64,000 nt of DNA from Torymus aiolomorphi (taxonomy: Eukaryota; Arthropoda; Insecta; Hymenoptera; Torymidae). Shown here piece by piece: positions 23,750-35,570 of the stretch. The DNA lies in contig CM070877.1 in assembly GCA_036365515.1 (NCBI GenBank), forward strand, positions 54,968,475 to 55,032,474. The letters run 5' to 3'. Position 1 is the stretch's first letter; each line of letters begins with the position of its first letter. The notes under the pieces were generated by a model, which saw only the letters and a list, made by a program, of their open reading frames with translations, was not told the DNA's origin and ran no database searches. The translations under genes were made by a program, and so were the position numbers.

Positions 23750-23797
<48 letters not shown>
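23749..23797. repeat. (AT)n microsatellite
   Basis: About 22 AT repeats follow CGCATGTATATCAC, just outside the right end of foldback 4. Confidence 0.95.
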
Positions 23798-23799
<2 letters not shown>

Positions 23800-23994
23800 A
23801 CGTTTTGTTTATATAATAATTTAATTTGTTAATAATAACTTTCTCTTCTATATAATTGTATATACTCCATATATCTTCGTATATAATCAGATCAGATTGT
23901 TATTTATACTTCACTACACATAATAACCTAACATACATATGCGACAGGTTATATACTAATATATATATATATATATTAGTATATAACCTGTCGC

Positions 23995-24073
<79 letters not shown>

Positions 24074-24231
24074 TATATAACCTGTCGCATATGTATGTTA
24101 GGTTATTATGTGTAGTGAAGTATAAATAACAATCTGATCTGATTATATATGAAGATACATGGAGTATATACAATTATATAGAAGAGAAAGTTATTATTAA
24201 CAAATTAAATTATTATATAAACAAAACGTGG
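23798..24231. repeat. Palindrome 5, ~430 bp around a (TA)n core
   Basis: CCACGTTTTGTTTATATAAT at 23798 returns inverted as ATTATATAAACAAAACGTGG ending at 24231. The arms (about 170 bp) differ at only a few bases, such as CCATATATCTTCG against CCATGTATCTTCA. The centre holds GCGACAGGTTATATACTAAT and its inverse more than once, around (TA)n at 24001-24070. A piece of one arm recurs at 24590-24660. Confidence 0.9.
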
Positions 24232-24657
24232 TTACATTGTCTTTTAAGAAGAGCAGCAAAGTTTTCAAGTATTATATTATAAGAAACAGTACGATTTAGA
24301 TAAGTATTATAACTTTTGTACATACAAATCAACTTACGTAATTATCATTTAAATTATCATAGGTACTTTGTGGAAACTTCTTTTTATTTTACAGATATAG
24401 TAAGATGCAAGGTCAGAAATGTATAATGCTAAGGCTTTATTTTTTAACGTTTCTAGATGAAATAGCAAAAAAATGCAGCTGTCAAAGCATAATAAAAGAA
24501 TAGAGATATATATATATATATAGTTTTTTTGCACACGTTAAAAGCTTGCGTTGTATTTGTGACAGCTACACAATACAAGGTAATGTGAAGTAATATGTAG
24601 TAAAATATAAGTAACAATCTGACCTGATTATATACGAAAATATATGGAGTGTATATA
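24232..24657. other. AT-rich spacer with a partial palindrome-5 repeat
   Basis: About 24590-24657 repeats arm sequence of palindrome 5 (AAGTAACAATCTGACCTGAT against AAATAACAATCTGATCTGAT). The remainder is AT-rich with a short (AT) run near 24508. No coding signal. Confidence 0.5.
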
Positions 24658-24760
24658 AACTATGATTTCTAAAGGTAAACTAGCAAGTCTTCAAAATGTA
24701 TCTCGTCCAAAGTTGGCCCATGACCTGTGACTTTAGTTATGAAGGCGATTTAGAATAGAA
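24658..24760 (+). repeat. 100-bp direct repeat, copy 1
   Basis: GATTTCTAAAGGTAAACTAG..TCTCGTCCAAAGTTGGCCCA is repeated at 25194-25295 in the same orientation with about ten differences. No LTR-like termini are visible. Confidence 0.7.
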
Positions 24761-25193
24761 GAGTTATTCAACAAATACATAACTTTTAATTCATTTACAA
24801 GTTCTTGGTTTTTAAAATGTTTTCGGAAGTAAAAATTATCATATAAAAAAATTTGTCAAGCATTAGTGACAGCTGACGACATTTAAAATAAGGAGGATAT
24901 TCACTTATTAAAACCCGGAAATAGTGAGTTTTCTCAGATTTTAGAAGTACATCATGCTCAATTATATTACATATATACTAAGAGTGTAATAATATGCATA
25001 CATGTGCATTCTTTATAAATTTTTCTTGTTGGATGGTGTTATCAAATCATTATGCATTACGGCAATCAAGAGATTACGTTCAAGTCTGTCAAAGCACGCA
25101 ACCTCCTGTAGTAGAGGCAGAAATACTGTGGCAGATATCCCGCTAACAGAGACTCGTTCTATTTTATGATGTTTCAATTATCAATGCTTTACT

Positions 25194-25295
25194 GGCCCTA
25201 TAATTTCTAAAGGTAAACTAGCAATTCTTCCAAAGGCAACTCGTCCAATATTGGCCCAGGACCTATGACTTTAATTATGAAGGTGATTATATCCA
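25194..25295 (+). repeat. 100-bp direct repeat, copy 2
   Basis: This matches 24658-24760 (TTTCTAAAGGTAAACTAGCA, GTCCAATATTGGCCCA). The interval between the copies (24761-25193) has no recognised gene. Confidence 0.7.
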
Positions 25296-26116
25296 TCTGT
25301 CGGATCTAGAAGTACAAGAATCTTAGAATATGACAATGTAATACTAAGCCAGAACCTGGTCATAATAATTTATAATCAGTGAATGTCAGTGTTATTGTAT
25401 CTGTGTAGAATGAAGAAGAACGATGTAATAATAACAAATGGATGCATAAGAGTGTTTTGTGAAAAAAGTTTGTATCAGGCGGTGTTACGTAAGGTTAGTT
25501 AAGGTGAGAGCTGAACTTCTTGGCAAACTTTGAGTCGCATTTTGTAAAGACTAAAGGATCAGACGATTTCAGAGGAAATGGATGCGAAAGAGCATTTTGT
25601 AAAAATCTTTGTACCACCTGCTGCTATGGAAATGGTAGTTGACATGAGAACTCAACTTCTTACCCAATTTTGAGCTTCTAGTTTTATAAAAGCAAGAGAA
25701 TCAGGTGGTATCAGAGATTTGAATTTTCATTCTGAAAACTTTTACTTTTTTCTTTTATTCCTTAAGATGTTATTATTTTTCTTAACAACTTTAAATTCTC
25801 TGTTTAAAATACTAATCAAAATTCAATGTTCTTATTCAAACAATATTTCTCTCAACATCTGTCCAACTCTCTACAAAGAACTTAACTGAAAGCTTACATA
25901 TTTTTTTAAACAATTAATAAATACTTTTAAAAAACTATTTTTTTAAGTATTTTCTATAATCCCTATAAAAACATTTTCTATTTTTTACAAAACTGATTTG
26001 TGTTATCAGCAGTATCTCATTCTCATATTCAAATTAACTGTTTATCTCTTTACAATATTTGTTAAAGGTTGTTGCCCTCTAGAGCTGCTGGCGTTCAAAT
26101 ATTATGTTTACTGGAA

Positions 26117-26550
26117 GGTGCAGTTGAAAAAATTTTTCCTTAAATAACGTAGATCCTTTTGTTTCGGGAGTGTAATTTACTCCCCTTCTCAAGGCATTCT
26201 AAATTATAACAAATTTTACAGTATAGCCATTGTCCATCCTGATAGTGAGTGCGTAACATCCAGGGAAAAGCTCCCTTTTGATACCTTGCATATAAGATGA
26301 CCATAGTACCGTTTTACAACATGTACTATATTACAAGTGGTGGTGATGTAAAAAAAAAAAATATCACCCCTGTTTAGCCAAAATGGTTTTGACATGTAAC
26401 GCCCGCGCAAGGGATATACTGTAAAATTTGTTATAATTTAGGATGACTTAAGAAGGGGAGTAAATTATACTCCCTAAACGTCGGTATTTTATTAATAAAA
26501 TTGCTCAAAAGGATCTACGGTGTCTAAGGAAAAATTTTTTCAACTGCACC
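26117..26550. mobile_element. MITE with GGTGCAGTTG ends and TGGAA target duplication
   Basis: The 434-bp element begins GGTGCAGTTGAAAAAATTTT and ends with the inverse, AAAATTTTTTCAACTGCACC. Sub-terminal GGATC and GGGAGT..ACTCCC stretches also pair. TGGAA lies on both sides (26112-26116 and 26551-26555), so this is a clean insertion into family B copy 1. The interior has no transposase. Confidence 0.88.
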
Positions 26551-27617
26551 TGGAAGGTAAACATACAATATTTGTTTCTAAAGTTGCTATGAAAATGTTT
26601 TCTTTTTCTTACAAAAATCAGTTTTCTTATCTGTATAATATTACTCATTAAATTAAAGTCTTACATTTCAATAACAGTATCATTTCTGTAAATAATTCAT
26701 TATTATTTTCTCTACAAAATATCTCCAAAAATGGTCTATCACTACATCTTTTAAAAACTCCTTTGATAAATTAAATTACAAAATCTCGACAATCCTTTAA
26801 AAACTTTTGGAAGCAACGAGAAATTATTTTTCAAAACCTTTATAATCCTTTTAGAGAAACTTTTGCAACCGTAAATATTTTTTTCGGAAAACATAAAAAT
26901 TTTTTCCGAAACCTATACAATTTTTAAAAATTATTTACGTTTTATTTTATGAAAAGGAAGTCTACGAATAAATAATAAAATTTTGTGTTCTACAAAGTCG
27001 AAATAAATAATCACCTTCGACACCCGTATCGTAATGTACTATTTTGAATCAGCCAACAAGACATTTTCTACAAGATTAATATAGTAACCAACTTTATTTT
27101 GAAAAACTACAGAATCTTTGAAAAATGTTTTCTCTAAAAAGAAAGCATTAACATTTTTTCTTGAAAACATTTTTTGATTTATACATTTATCTAAATTAAA
27201 GTAGAAATAAAAATTAAAGTAGATATAATACAACTTTCTACGAAAGTATAAAATAAGGCAAGTATAAGTTTTTCCTGGAATCTATAAAAATAAAAAGAAT
27301 TATATTTTCATATGACTTTACAATTAATAGTATTGTTAATTGTTAATTTATCATCATACCTAAAAAAAATACACATTTGATATTATTTCAAAAAATTTTA
27401 AAACGTAATCATTTTATCGAGCTCCTTAAAAAAACATTCAAATTTAAAACTTTTGTGAATAACTATACTACGATTTAATAATGTAATTAATAATATACTA
27501 TAAAAAATCTCATAATGTTTTCACATACTATGTAACTATTTATTATTTTCTCTTATAAAGTTGTGGAATCTATCTAAAAAAACTTATTACAAAAGTTTAA
27601 ACTAAGGCAAGTATTAG

Positions 27618-27705
27618 TCTCTCTCTCTCCCTCCCTCTCTTTCCCCCCTGTCGCTCTCACCCTTTCTCTCTCTCTCCCTCTCTCCCTCTCTCTCAATCTC
27701 CGTCA
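27618..27705 (+). repeat. Pyrimidine-rich tract (CTCTCTCC)n
   Basis: A near-pure pyrimidine strand of ~88 bp within family B copy 1. The other full copy has the same at 40316-40440, so the tract belongs to the repeat. Confidence 0.85.
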
Positions 27706-28455
27706 AACTGGGTACCAAAAACTTTAATGAGAGCTTAAATATTTTTTCAAAACAATCAACACGGTCTTTAAAAAACTAATTTATTAAGTATATTCTAATA
27801 ACATAATTTGTCTATAGTGCTTTTGTTTATTCTAATCTCATCTATTCAACAAGCACTCTCTACAAATGGTAATAATTTTTTTCATGACTGTACAAATAAT
27901 AATATTGTTAATAAAACTTTCTACGAAAGTATAAAATAAGGCAAGTATAGAAGTTTTCTCTGTATAATCTATAAAATAATATTTATGATTTTTTAAAAGA
28001 AGTCAAATAAATACTAGTAAAAAATTCTTTTACTTCATTGAGTCAATGTATGCTCAACAAATTATATGTAAGTACATTCAAATTGTTCACTGCAAATCAA
28101 ACAAATGAAAGTTGTGAAATCAATTATCGATAGTCAAGTAATGCAAACCATTCTCCGAAAAACTGTATGAGTATGTTCTCAGAAATGTATTCAAATTTTT
28201 TCATTCTTCTATACGAATTAAACACAAGAAAGTACTGAAATCAATTAATAGTAGTCAAGTCTCCCATAAGAACTTTTTGTACCTCGCGTGTAAAATTACA
28301 TTTTCGCCCACGTTGTAACTTCAAAATAATTCAGCCAACGGACATAAAGTATTCTACGTAACGCCCAAGAGGTCCAATAGCTCACACACTCTTACAAAAC
28401 TTTATAGTACCTACGTGCTTTACACCCGTGTGGGCAAAAATTATTTTAATTATAT

Positions 28456-29012
28456 AACCCTATTGAAAAATATCGCGCGAAGATCGTGCCAGTTTATCGA
28501 CCATTTTCTGGCGCGATAATCGCGCGAGTTAGCCGAAATTCAACATTAAAAAATAAGTTTTATTTTGACAACTGTGTACGTGCTTGCATAATTGACAAAC
28601 ATTCTGACTGTAAATGTATCAGTGCGTAACTGCAATTTTAATGTATGTGTATGTGACTGTATGTATAATATCCACGCGGATTTCTATGTGGATAATCCAT
28701 GTGGATATCCACGTGGATTGACATGGATTCCACATGGATTCAAATGGATATCCGCGTGGATCATCCACGCGGATATCATGATGAAAATCCACGTGGATTA
28801 TTTGAAATCCATGTGGATTCTGAGAAACCAACCGGATTTGAAAAATCCACGTGGATTTGTTGGAATCCACGTGGATTCCAACTAATCCACATGGATGTAG
28901 GCAATCCGGCTGAAAAAATTCATGTGAGACCCACTTGAATCTCACGTGATTCTCAGGTGAGTCTCATGCCAAATTCTCATGTAAGTCTCATGTGAGTCTC
29001 ATGTTTCCACTA
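28456..29012. mobile_element. CCCTATTG-ended element with arrays of palindromic units
   Basis: The left end CCCTATTGAAAAATATCGCG matches the MITE at 5150. After ~200 bp come tandem units built on ATCCACGTGGAT or ATCCACGCGGAT (about 28670-28900), then CTCACGTGA and CTCATGTGAG units (28920-29000). Unit spacing is irregular, about 10-25 bp. The right end is unclear; TTTCCACTA at about 29005 may be a decayed TTTCCAGTAGGG tip. Open frames across the array exist on both strands only because the units are palindromic. Confidence 0.65.
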
Positions 29013-29271
29013 ACAATTTTAAATGAATTAATACTATTTTTTAATGTAATTAATTGTTTAAATTAATTTAATCGTTTTAATTTATTTTCTAATATGAAAT
29101 TAGAGATGTAAATAAAACTCAATGAAAAAATAAAACAGATGTATATATTTTTAAATGTTTTATTTTATAAAAGTATAAAAATATGTATTTCGGTACAAAT
29201 AGTACATTACGATACTATAGTGGCATATAAGTCGCACTTTACGGCACGGCGTGTATAAACGCTCGAGCGCG
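29013..29271. other. AT-rich spacer
   Basis: No repeat partner or coding signal was found between the palindromic array and the next inverted repeat. Confidence 0.4.
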
Positions 29272-29346
29272 CCCCCTCACCACCCTCAAAATAACGTAAA
29301 AATGTGACTGGTTATACGTTTTTTTGAAAGAAATTGTTAGAGGCTC

Positions 29347-29450
29347 GCCCCCCCCTGACCCCCCTTGCGACGCCACGCCCCTCCTCGCCCCCCTCAGCCC
29401 CTCCTTAGCGCCCCTCAGTGCCCCCCACCCCCTCACCACTCCCTCAATTG
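29347..29450 (-). repeat. G-run tract on the minus strand
   Basis: The plus strand reads CCCCCCCCTGACCCCCCTTG, then repeated CGCCCCTCCTCGCCCCCCTC-like units. The minus strand therefore carries many runs of three or more G, with G-quadruplex potential. Confidence 0.8.
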
Positions 29451-29699
29451 TTTCAGTTATAAATCATGATATAATTAATTAGAAGAATTGTCGAGTATCG
29501 CAAGTTCTATGTAATAATATTGATATTTATTTATTTGTATATTTATTTTTTTTTTTAAATTGATTTAACTATAAAGATTGGTTGAAGCGACGAACAGTTT
29601 TCCACGTCACCCTGGAGGTACTGTTCATTGACTCGTTGGATTGTTGTTTTAAGTTGTATCTTTCGCCAATAACCATATATAACCACTCTCATAATAGCA

Positions 29700-29990
29700 T
29701 GTCATTGTTCTGAAGAAATGGACACTATCAAAGGATAAAAAGTTTTTGTTATCGGGAACATTTTAGAATAACAAAATAATGTATTATATTTACACGTGCA
29801 AAATTATAATAATATCAAAGTTGTGGATACTTCTATAACTCCTCAGGATAAACTTTAAGAAGGATATAAATGTATAGTCAGTAGCACTGAATATTTATAT
29901 TATTAAAAATTTTATCATTGTTCTGAAGAAATGGACATTATCAAAGGACAAAAAGTTTTTGTTATCGGGGACATTTTAGAAGAAATGGAA
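29700..29990 (+). repeat. Two direct copies of a ~75-bp segment
   Basis: TCATTGTTCTGAAGAAATGG..TTTTTGTTATCGGG is present at about 29702-29772 and 29915-29985 in the same orientation, 212 bp apart, with few differences. No coding signal. Confidence 0.75.
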
Positions 29991-30080
29991 GATATATCGG
30001 ACATGTAATAAGGAATATTTAAAGCCTCTGACAATTTCTTTCAAAAAAACGTATAACCAGTCACATTTTTACGTTATTTT

Positions 30081-30180
30081 GAGGGGGGGTGAGGCGAGCG
30101 CTGAGGGGGGCGAATGGACGCGAGGGGGACTGAGGGGGCGCGAGGGGGGAGAGGGGACGCGAGGGGGGTGAGGGTGCGCT
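30081..30180 (+). repeat. G-run minisatellite (CGCGAGGGGG)n
   Basis: Units such as CGCGAGGGGG, ACTGAGGGGG and GACGCGAGGGGGG repeat every 10-13 bp. More than eight runs of at least four G lie on the plus strand. Confidence 0.85.
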
Positions 30181-30809
30181 GTGTCGTAAACATTTTCGAG
30201 ATTTTTAAAAAATTCTTATCTTTGGCCTTTGTTTAAAATTTTCCATTTAAAAATAAACATTCGTACTCAAGATAATGCTTTTGCATCATTTTTATTAGAT
30301 ATTGGAGAAGGAAAAATTGATCACTTTAAAATTCCAGATAAATGGAAAATAAATGATGTTTGTCATGAAATATATAAAAATATTAATAAAAATTATCATT
30401 TTTCAAAAAATGTAATATTAAGTTCAAATAATGAACAAGTAAATATATTAAATAATAAAATATTGAACGTAATTGAACATAAAACTGTAACATATTATAG
30501 TATAGATTATGCAACACATAAAGGGGTAGATCAAACGGATGAAAATATACATTTAAATTTTCCGATAGAAATGTTAAATAATATACGAGAAGGTTTACCT
30601 CCATATGAAATAAAATTAAAAAAAAAATGCAATTGGTATGTTAATTCGTAATCTAAGCATCGTTGATGGACTATGTAATGGAACACGATTAAAAATAACA
30701 AATTTATATAAATATAATATTGAAGCTGAAATCATTATTGGAGAAAATAAAGGAAATAAAGTATTTATACCACGCATTACACTAAATACTTGTGAATCAT
30801 CATCATTAC

Positions 30810-31140
30810 TGTTGAGGTTTGGATAATTAATAGTGTTGAGGTTTGTGGTAAAGTAAGAAACCATTATTTAATAGAGAGAGATAAATATAGAGTTTATTGA
30901 GGTGGCAAAAATGCCAGTCGGCACGTCCGACTTACATCCCAGTTGAATAGCGAGAGAGTTAGAAACATTCTAAGTGCGCTACACTGCTCTCGTGTCTCAC
31001 ACAACTCTCATACAGACATACTGGAGTGGAGAGACACTCATGTGTGTGTTTCGTCCGCCGTCGCTCGGCAGACGCGCATACCATTGTACCTATCCTCGCG
31101 TACAGCGCGCTGCATGTTGAAACATTCACATATTCCAACA
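30810..31140 (-). mobile_element. Copia-1 3' LTR
   Basis: It has TGTTG..CCAACA ends, 331 bp. On the minus strand it has CTCAATAAACTC, a likely polyadenylation signal near 30895-30910. The outer end repeats GTTGAGGTTTG twice, 24 bp apart. The inner end faces a purine-rich GGAGGCG tract (31141-31150). Confidence 0.85.
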
Positions 31141-31238
31141 CGCCTCCTTGAATTTTTAACATTATAATTAAATGTTCATTGTTTCATTCATTCATACAGT
31201 AATTTTAAGTATCACATCGATAATAGATTTCTTTTATT

Positions 31239-31463
31239 TCAAATCACTCTCAACGCTTTTCTATTTTTCAAAAACTTCGTCTTATCTAAACTCTTTGTTA
31301 ACATATCAGCTAGATTAAATTCTGAGTCTATTTTTACAACATCAATTATTCCATTTTCGTAGTTTTCATTAACGTAGTGATACTGCACTTCAATGTGCTT
31401 TGAGTTTTTTGTAAAATTACCAAATTTTACGATTGCAATTGCGCCTGAGTTATCTTCATACAT
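31239..31463 (-). pseudogene. Copia-1 RNase H C-terminal part
   Basis: The 74 residues start MYEDNSGAIAIVKFGNFTKN, where DNSGAI is the Copia RNase H active-site segment. Next comes HIEVQYHYVNENYENG, then the conserved end VKIDSEFNLADMLTKSL. A stop at about 31515 separates it from the RT frame. Confidence 0.9.
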
Positions 31464-31514
31464 TGGTTTATCAAATTTTACGTTAAATGATTCGCATAAT
31501 AAATTTTTAATGAA

Positions 31515-32561
31515 CTAGATTTCTGTCACTGCTTCGGACATAGCAGTATATTCTACAAAAGTAGAACATTTTGTTACTGTACCTTGTTTATGCGTTTTCC
31601 AAGAAATTAAATTTCCATATAATCTAATTACAAAACCTGTTGTAGATTTTCTATCTACATTATCTCCTGCATAGTCAGAATCTACCATACAATCTAATAC
31701 TTCGCTGTTAACATTATCATAGTACGTTAGCTTTAAATCTTTAGTCTTAAATAAGTATTTCAAAATTCTCAATGCATACTTAAAGTGTTTTTGGTCATAA
31801 CAACTTTGGTAACGACTTAAATAATTAACGCTATATGTTATATCTGGCCTTGTGCCTGTACTGATATATAATAATTCGCCGATTAAATTTCTGTATTTTA
31901 TTCTTTCATCTATTTCATTTACTTGTTCTAATTTTAGATTACTCTCCATTGGAGTATCGTATAATTTTGCATTTTCAAGATTGTATTTTATAGCCAAAGA
32001 TTCGATATATTTCGTTTGACTTAAAGTCATTTTACTTCTGTCTTCACTATATTCAATATCGGTGCCAATATATTGGTTAATTTTGCCCAAATCTTTCATT
32101 ATAAATCTTTCCATTAAACTTGCTTTTACTTTGTTTATTTTATTTTTGTCTTTGCAACAAATCAAGAGATTATCTACAAAAACTAGTATATATATTGAAT
32201 CTTTGCTTGTATTATTTACATATAGACAGTAATCATAGTTACTTCTTACAAAATTTAATTTCTCGACATATTCGCTGAAACAATCATACCATGCTCTAGG
32301 ACTTTCTCTGAGACCATACAGAGCCTTTTGCAATTTGCAAACTTTATTGTCTCCAGTTTCATAACCTTTTGGTTCATTAATGTACACTTCTGATTTTACA
32401 TTCCCATTTAAAAATGCCGTTTCAACATCCATTTGTTCTATAAACAAATTAGTTTTACAACTGTAAGACAATAAAATTTTCAACGTTTGCATTTTACCTA
32501 CAGGTGAATAAACATTTTCAATATATTCTTTTTGTTGGAATCCTCTTACAACTAATCTCAC
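31515..32561 (-). pseudogene. Copia-1 reverse transcriptase plus RNase H start
   Basis: The 348-residue open frame begins inside the RT domain (VRLVVRGFQQKEYIENVYSP). It contains MDVETAFLNGNVKSEVY, the catalytic Asp region, then QKALYGLRESPRAWYD. The usual Y-V-D-D box is F-V-D-N here, so the second catalytic aspartate is lost. The second half has the Copia connection GELLYISTGTRPDITYSVNY and RNase H strands (DSDYAGDNVDRKSTTGFV, TVTKCSTFVEYTAMSEA). The RT N-terminus lies upstream (32562-33190) in other frames with stops. Confidence 0.93.
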
Positions 32562-33190
32562 TTTATAAGTATCGTTATTTTTCTTTTTATAAACCCATTG
32601 AATATCAATGACCTTTTTATCTTTTGGCCTTTCGACAATTTGCTATGTGTGATTTTTCTTTAAACTGTTTATTTCGGAATCCATTGCTATTTGCCATTGT
32701 TTATATTCGCTGGAGTTTATCGCCTCCTCGAATGTATTTGGTACATTTGCATCAGTAGAATTTACATAAATAAAATGAGTAACTGGATTTCCATACCTAT
32801 TTACTGGACTTTTCTTTCTTTGAGATTTTCGCGGTATTGTTAGTCTATCTCTATTTTCGTTGTCTTCGTTATCAGATTCGTTATCGTTTACATTATTCGC
32901 ATCGATTAATTCAGTTTGCTCTCCTTTACTTTCTCCGAAGGTCGCAGTAGATTGAGAAGGATATTCAGAACCGCTGTTGTTTGTTTCATTTAATTCTACG
33001 TTAATTTCAGAATCACTATTTTCGTTTTCTAAATAGATTAACTTTATACTATCTTCTATTACATCAACATGCCTTGTAGTAATTACTTTATTATTAACTA
33101 AGACTTTATAACCGTTTTCAACGTATTCTACTAGTACACCTAGTTGCGCCTTATTATCCCACTTACGTTTCCTTAGAGCTTCCGGAATTC

Positions 33191-34336
33191 TTACGAAGAA
33201 ATTTTTAAATTTTTGACATTCGGCTTTATCCCAAAAAATATTTCATAAGGAGTTTTATTCTCTGACGTGTTTGCAATTGTTCGATTTTTTAAATAAGCTA
33301 CCGTTTTCATTATTTCCGGCCAATATCTTCTATGAATTTTTGCTTCCCTCATTAAGCATCTACCTATATCCATTGCTGATCTATTATATCTCTCCGCTAC
33401 TCCATTTAATTCGTGGACGTAGGGTGGACATGTCAATAATTCTATTCCTTTTGATTTTACAAAATCGAAAATTTCGCGATTTAGATATTCTCTACCGTTA
33501 TCACATTGAACCTTTTTAATTCTCTTATTGAATTTATTTTCTACTAAATTTACGAATTCAATAAAACAACTTGCAGTTTCTGAGTTATTCTTAATGCAAA
33601 AGATTCTAGTACATTTACTATAATCATCAATAAATGTAAGAAAATATTTTTATCCACCATAGCCAGTAGTACTATGTAGACCATTTAAATCGGTGTGTAT
33701 TAACTCTAGGATTTCTTTCGTTTTTGTTCGATTATTTTCAAACGGTATATTTGCCATTTTACTTTGTATGCAATTTGCACATTTCATATCTATTTTTTCC
33801 AATTTATCTGGTAAACCTTCAACTAATTCATTATTTACTATTTTATTCAAATAATTAAAATTTACATGGCCAAGTGCTCTATGCCATTTTTCTTTATCTG
33901 ATAATCTTACTGAATTTACATATTTATCTTTATTTTTATTCGTTAATGCATAACTTTTCAAAGAATACAAATTATCAATTTTATTTGCAATAGCTACTAA
34001 TTCTCCCGATTTATTGTAAATTTTAGCATCACTGTCTCGTGCAGTTATTGTAGCATTTTTAGTTATTCTGGAAAAGCTTAACAAATTTTGCTTAATTCCT
34101 TCTACATAATATACATTACTCAAATTAATTTTTTTTTCATTATAATAATTTCTAACTTTAACTTTTATATTACCGATTTTCGTCGCTTTTAACATTTTAC
34201 CGTCTGGTAATTTTATATTTACCGGATCTTTTAAAACTATATACTTCTCAAAATATTTATCGCTTTTAATAATATGGTCTGTGGAACCACTGTCCAATAA
34301 CCAATTTATTTCGTTACCTTCGCATTCTCTATTTAC
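33191..34336 (-). pseudogene. Copia-1 protease and integrase
   Basis: The frame 34297-33650 opens with MDSGSTDHIIKSD, the retropepsin loop. The GAG pre-integrase zinc region follows: WHRALGHVNFNYL, then CANCIQSKMA. The integrase core begins at LIHTDLNGLHST with the first catalytic Asp. The second Asp region (33437-33649) is in another frame. The last piece (33436-33191) has YVHELNGVAERYNRS with the catalytic Glu and YFKNRTIANTS-like sequence. Confidence 0.9.
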
Positions 34337-34337
34337 G

Positions 34338-35387
34338 CTATAACCTGTTATGTCCTTTACTTCTGGGCCGCATACTTGTGTTGACCACGTCTCGGATGAT
34401 GAACCCTGCTGCTCGTCCGTTGACTTGTTTTGATTTGAACTGCGTCCGCGTCCTCTGTCTCGATTGTAGTCTCGTTGGTTTCCACGTTGTCCTCTCGATG
34501 ATTGGGTACCTCTGCCTCTGCCGCCTTGTTGGCCTTTCCAACAATCCTTTTGATAATATCCGACTTTGCCGCAAGTAAAGCACTATCCGTTTGTCTTTGT
34601 TGAGAACGTGCTTGCATTACTTTTCTTTTCTGAATTATTTTTAACTAAATTCTTTTCTTTGATTTTTGATTTTACGTAATCTACTGTCCTTTCTCTTTCT
34701 GGAATGACGTCTATAAAGTCACTAATATAACTGTAATTTGCTGGTAATGCTTTGATTAAGTATCGCATTTTCTCAGTTTCATCTATCTTTCCTCCGGCTG
34801 CTTTAAATTCGTTCACCGCTTTCTCAAATTCTACGAAGAATTCTTCAACATTTTCATAATTCTTTAATTTAATATCTTCAATTTTTCCTCGGCATATTAT
34901 TTGTAATGACGTGGATTTCGTCACATATAATTTATCCAAATTCGCAATCATTTCATAGGCTGATTTGCACTCACAAACATATTCTAATTGCTTATCTGAG
35001 ATAGTGCTAATTAATATATTTAGCTTGCTTTTAAATCCTTTTTCTTCCATTCATCTGCTTTATCTGTCTCCGTCCGTTCTCTTTCGGCTTGCTCTTTGCA
35101 CTATTTATATTCTAATAGTCATTAAGCGAAATTTCCAACTTGTATAATTTGCACCATTAAAAAATGGGAATAACTATATCTTCGATTTTTGCTTGCTTCG
35201 CCATCTCGACTTCTTTTAATTTAATATCTTCGTACACTTTTATTACTTTATTTAGTGTCATTACTTTCTGCACTATTTTCACAAAACGTTTTTCAGCAAT
35301 CTTTTCCTCAATTATTTCTTCGCTTTCATCTTCAAAGTTATCTCGTATTCCTTCTTCATTGGTTTTTACTTTTCCTTTAGTATCCAT
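34338..35387 (-). pseudogene. Copia-1 gag
   Basis: The start codon at 35387 begins a charged leader (MDTKGKVKTNEEGIRDNF). The capsid-like domain at 35050-34583 has Copia gag landmarks: YVCECKSAYEMIANLDKLYV, LKNYENVEEFFVEFEKAVNE and RYLIKALPANYSYISDFID. After a frameshift the nucleocapsid region (34617-34338) shows a CFTCGKVGYYQKDC-like knuckle and Arg/Gly repeats. Three frames are needed, so it is not expressed intact. Confidence 0.85.
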
Positions 35388-35570
35388 TTACCACATGTAT
35401 AACCTCAAATTCTGCCACGTGCTCTATTCGTGCACCGTGCAGCGTGCTTCACACAAGAAATCTAATCTGCTCGCATCGGCTTGAATTATTCATAAATTTT
35501 TCAAAATTCTATCTTCTATCACTTATAGATATATTCTATTATTTATTCACACTTGTATTTTTCTCCGTCC

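Larger units (their letters stand above)
25435..28455 (+). repeat. Family B dispersed repeat, copy 1 (~3 kb)
   Basis: It starts near AAATGGATGCATAAGAGTGT and ends at the CCCTATTGAAAAAT element. The same order of landmarks occurs at 38575-41475: GTACCACCTGCTGCTATGG, a pyrimidine tract, GAAAGTATAAAATAAGGCAA, TCGATAGTCAAGTAATGCAA and a GTGTAAAATTACATTTT stretch. There are no long ORFs and no LTRs. Transposon type is unknown. A large non-autonomous element or an old satellite-like dispersed repeat are both possible. Confidence 0.7.
29272..30098. repeat. Inverted repeat with perfect 55-bp arms next to G-run minisatellites
   Basis: CCCTCAAAATAACGTAAAAA..GAAATTGT (29282-29336) returns inverted without mismatch at 30031-30085. 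Beside the left arm lies a C-run tract (29347-29450), and beside the right arm a G-run tract (30081-30180). Between the arms are AT-rich sequence and two direct copies of a ~75-bp segment. It could be a non-autonomous transposon. The target duplication is unclear. Confidence 0.7.

Noticed and set aside
23633..24534. Open frames of alternating Ile and Tyr
   Set aside because: Direct translations of (TA)n runs and of the palindrome arms.
28592..28945. Open frames of 79-108 codons on both strands
   Set aside because: Produced by palindromic ATCCACGTGGAT units, which read alike on both strands.
28670..29000. CRISPR-like array
   Set aside because: Units are short palindromes at irregular spacing without constant-length unique spacers, and the setting is eukaryotic with no cas genes.
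30943..31167. Open frame repeated at 35584-35802
   Set aside because: Both lie in the Copia-1 LTRs.
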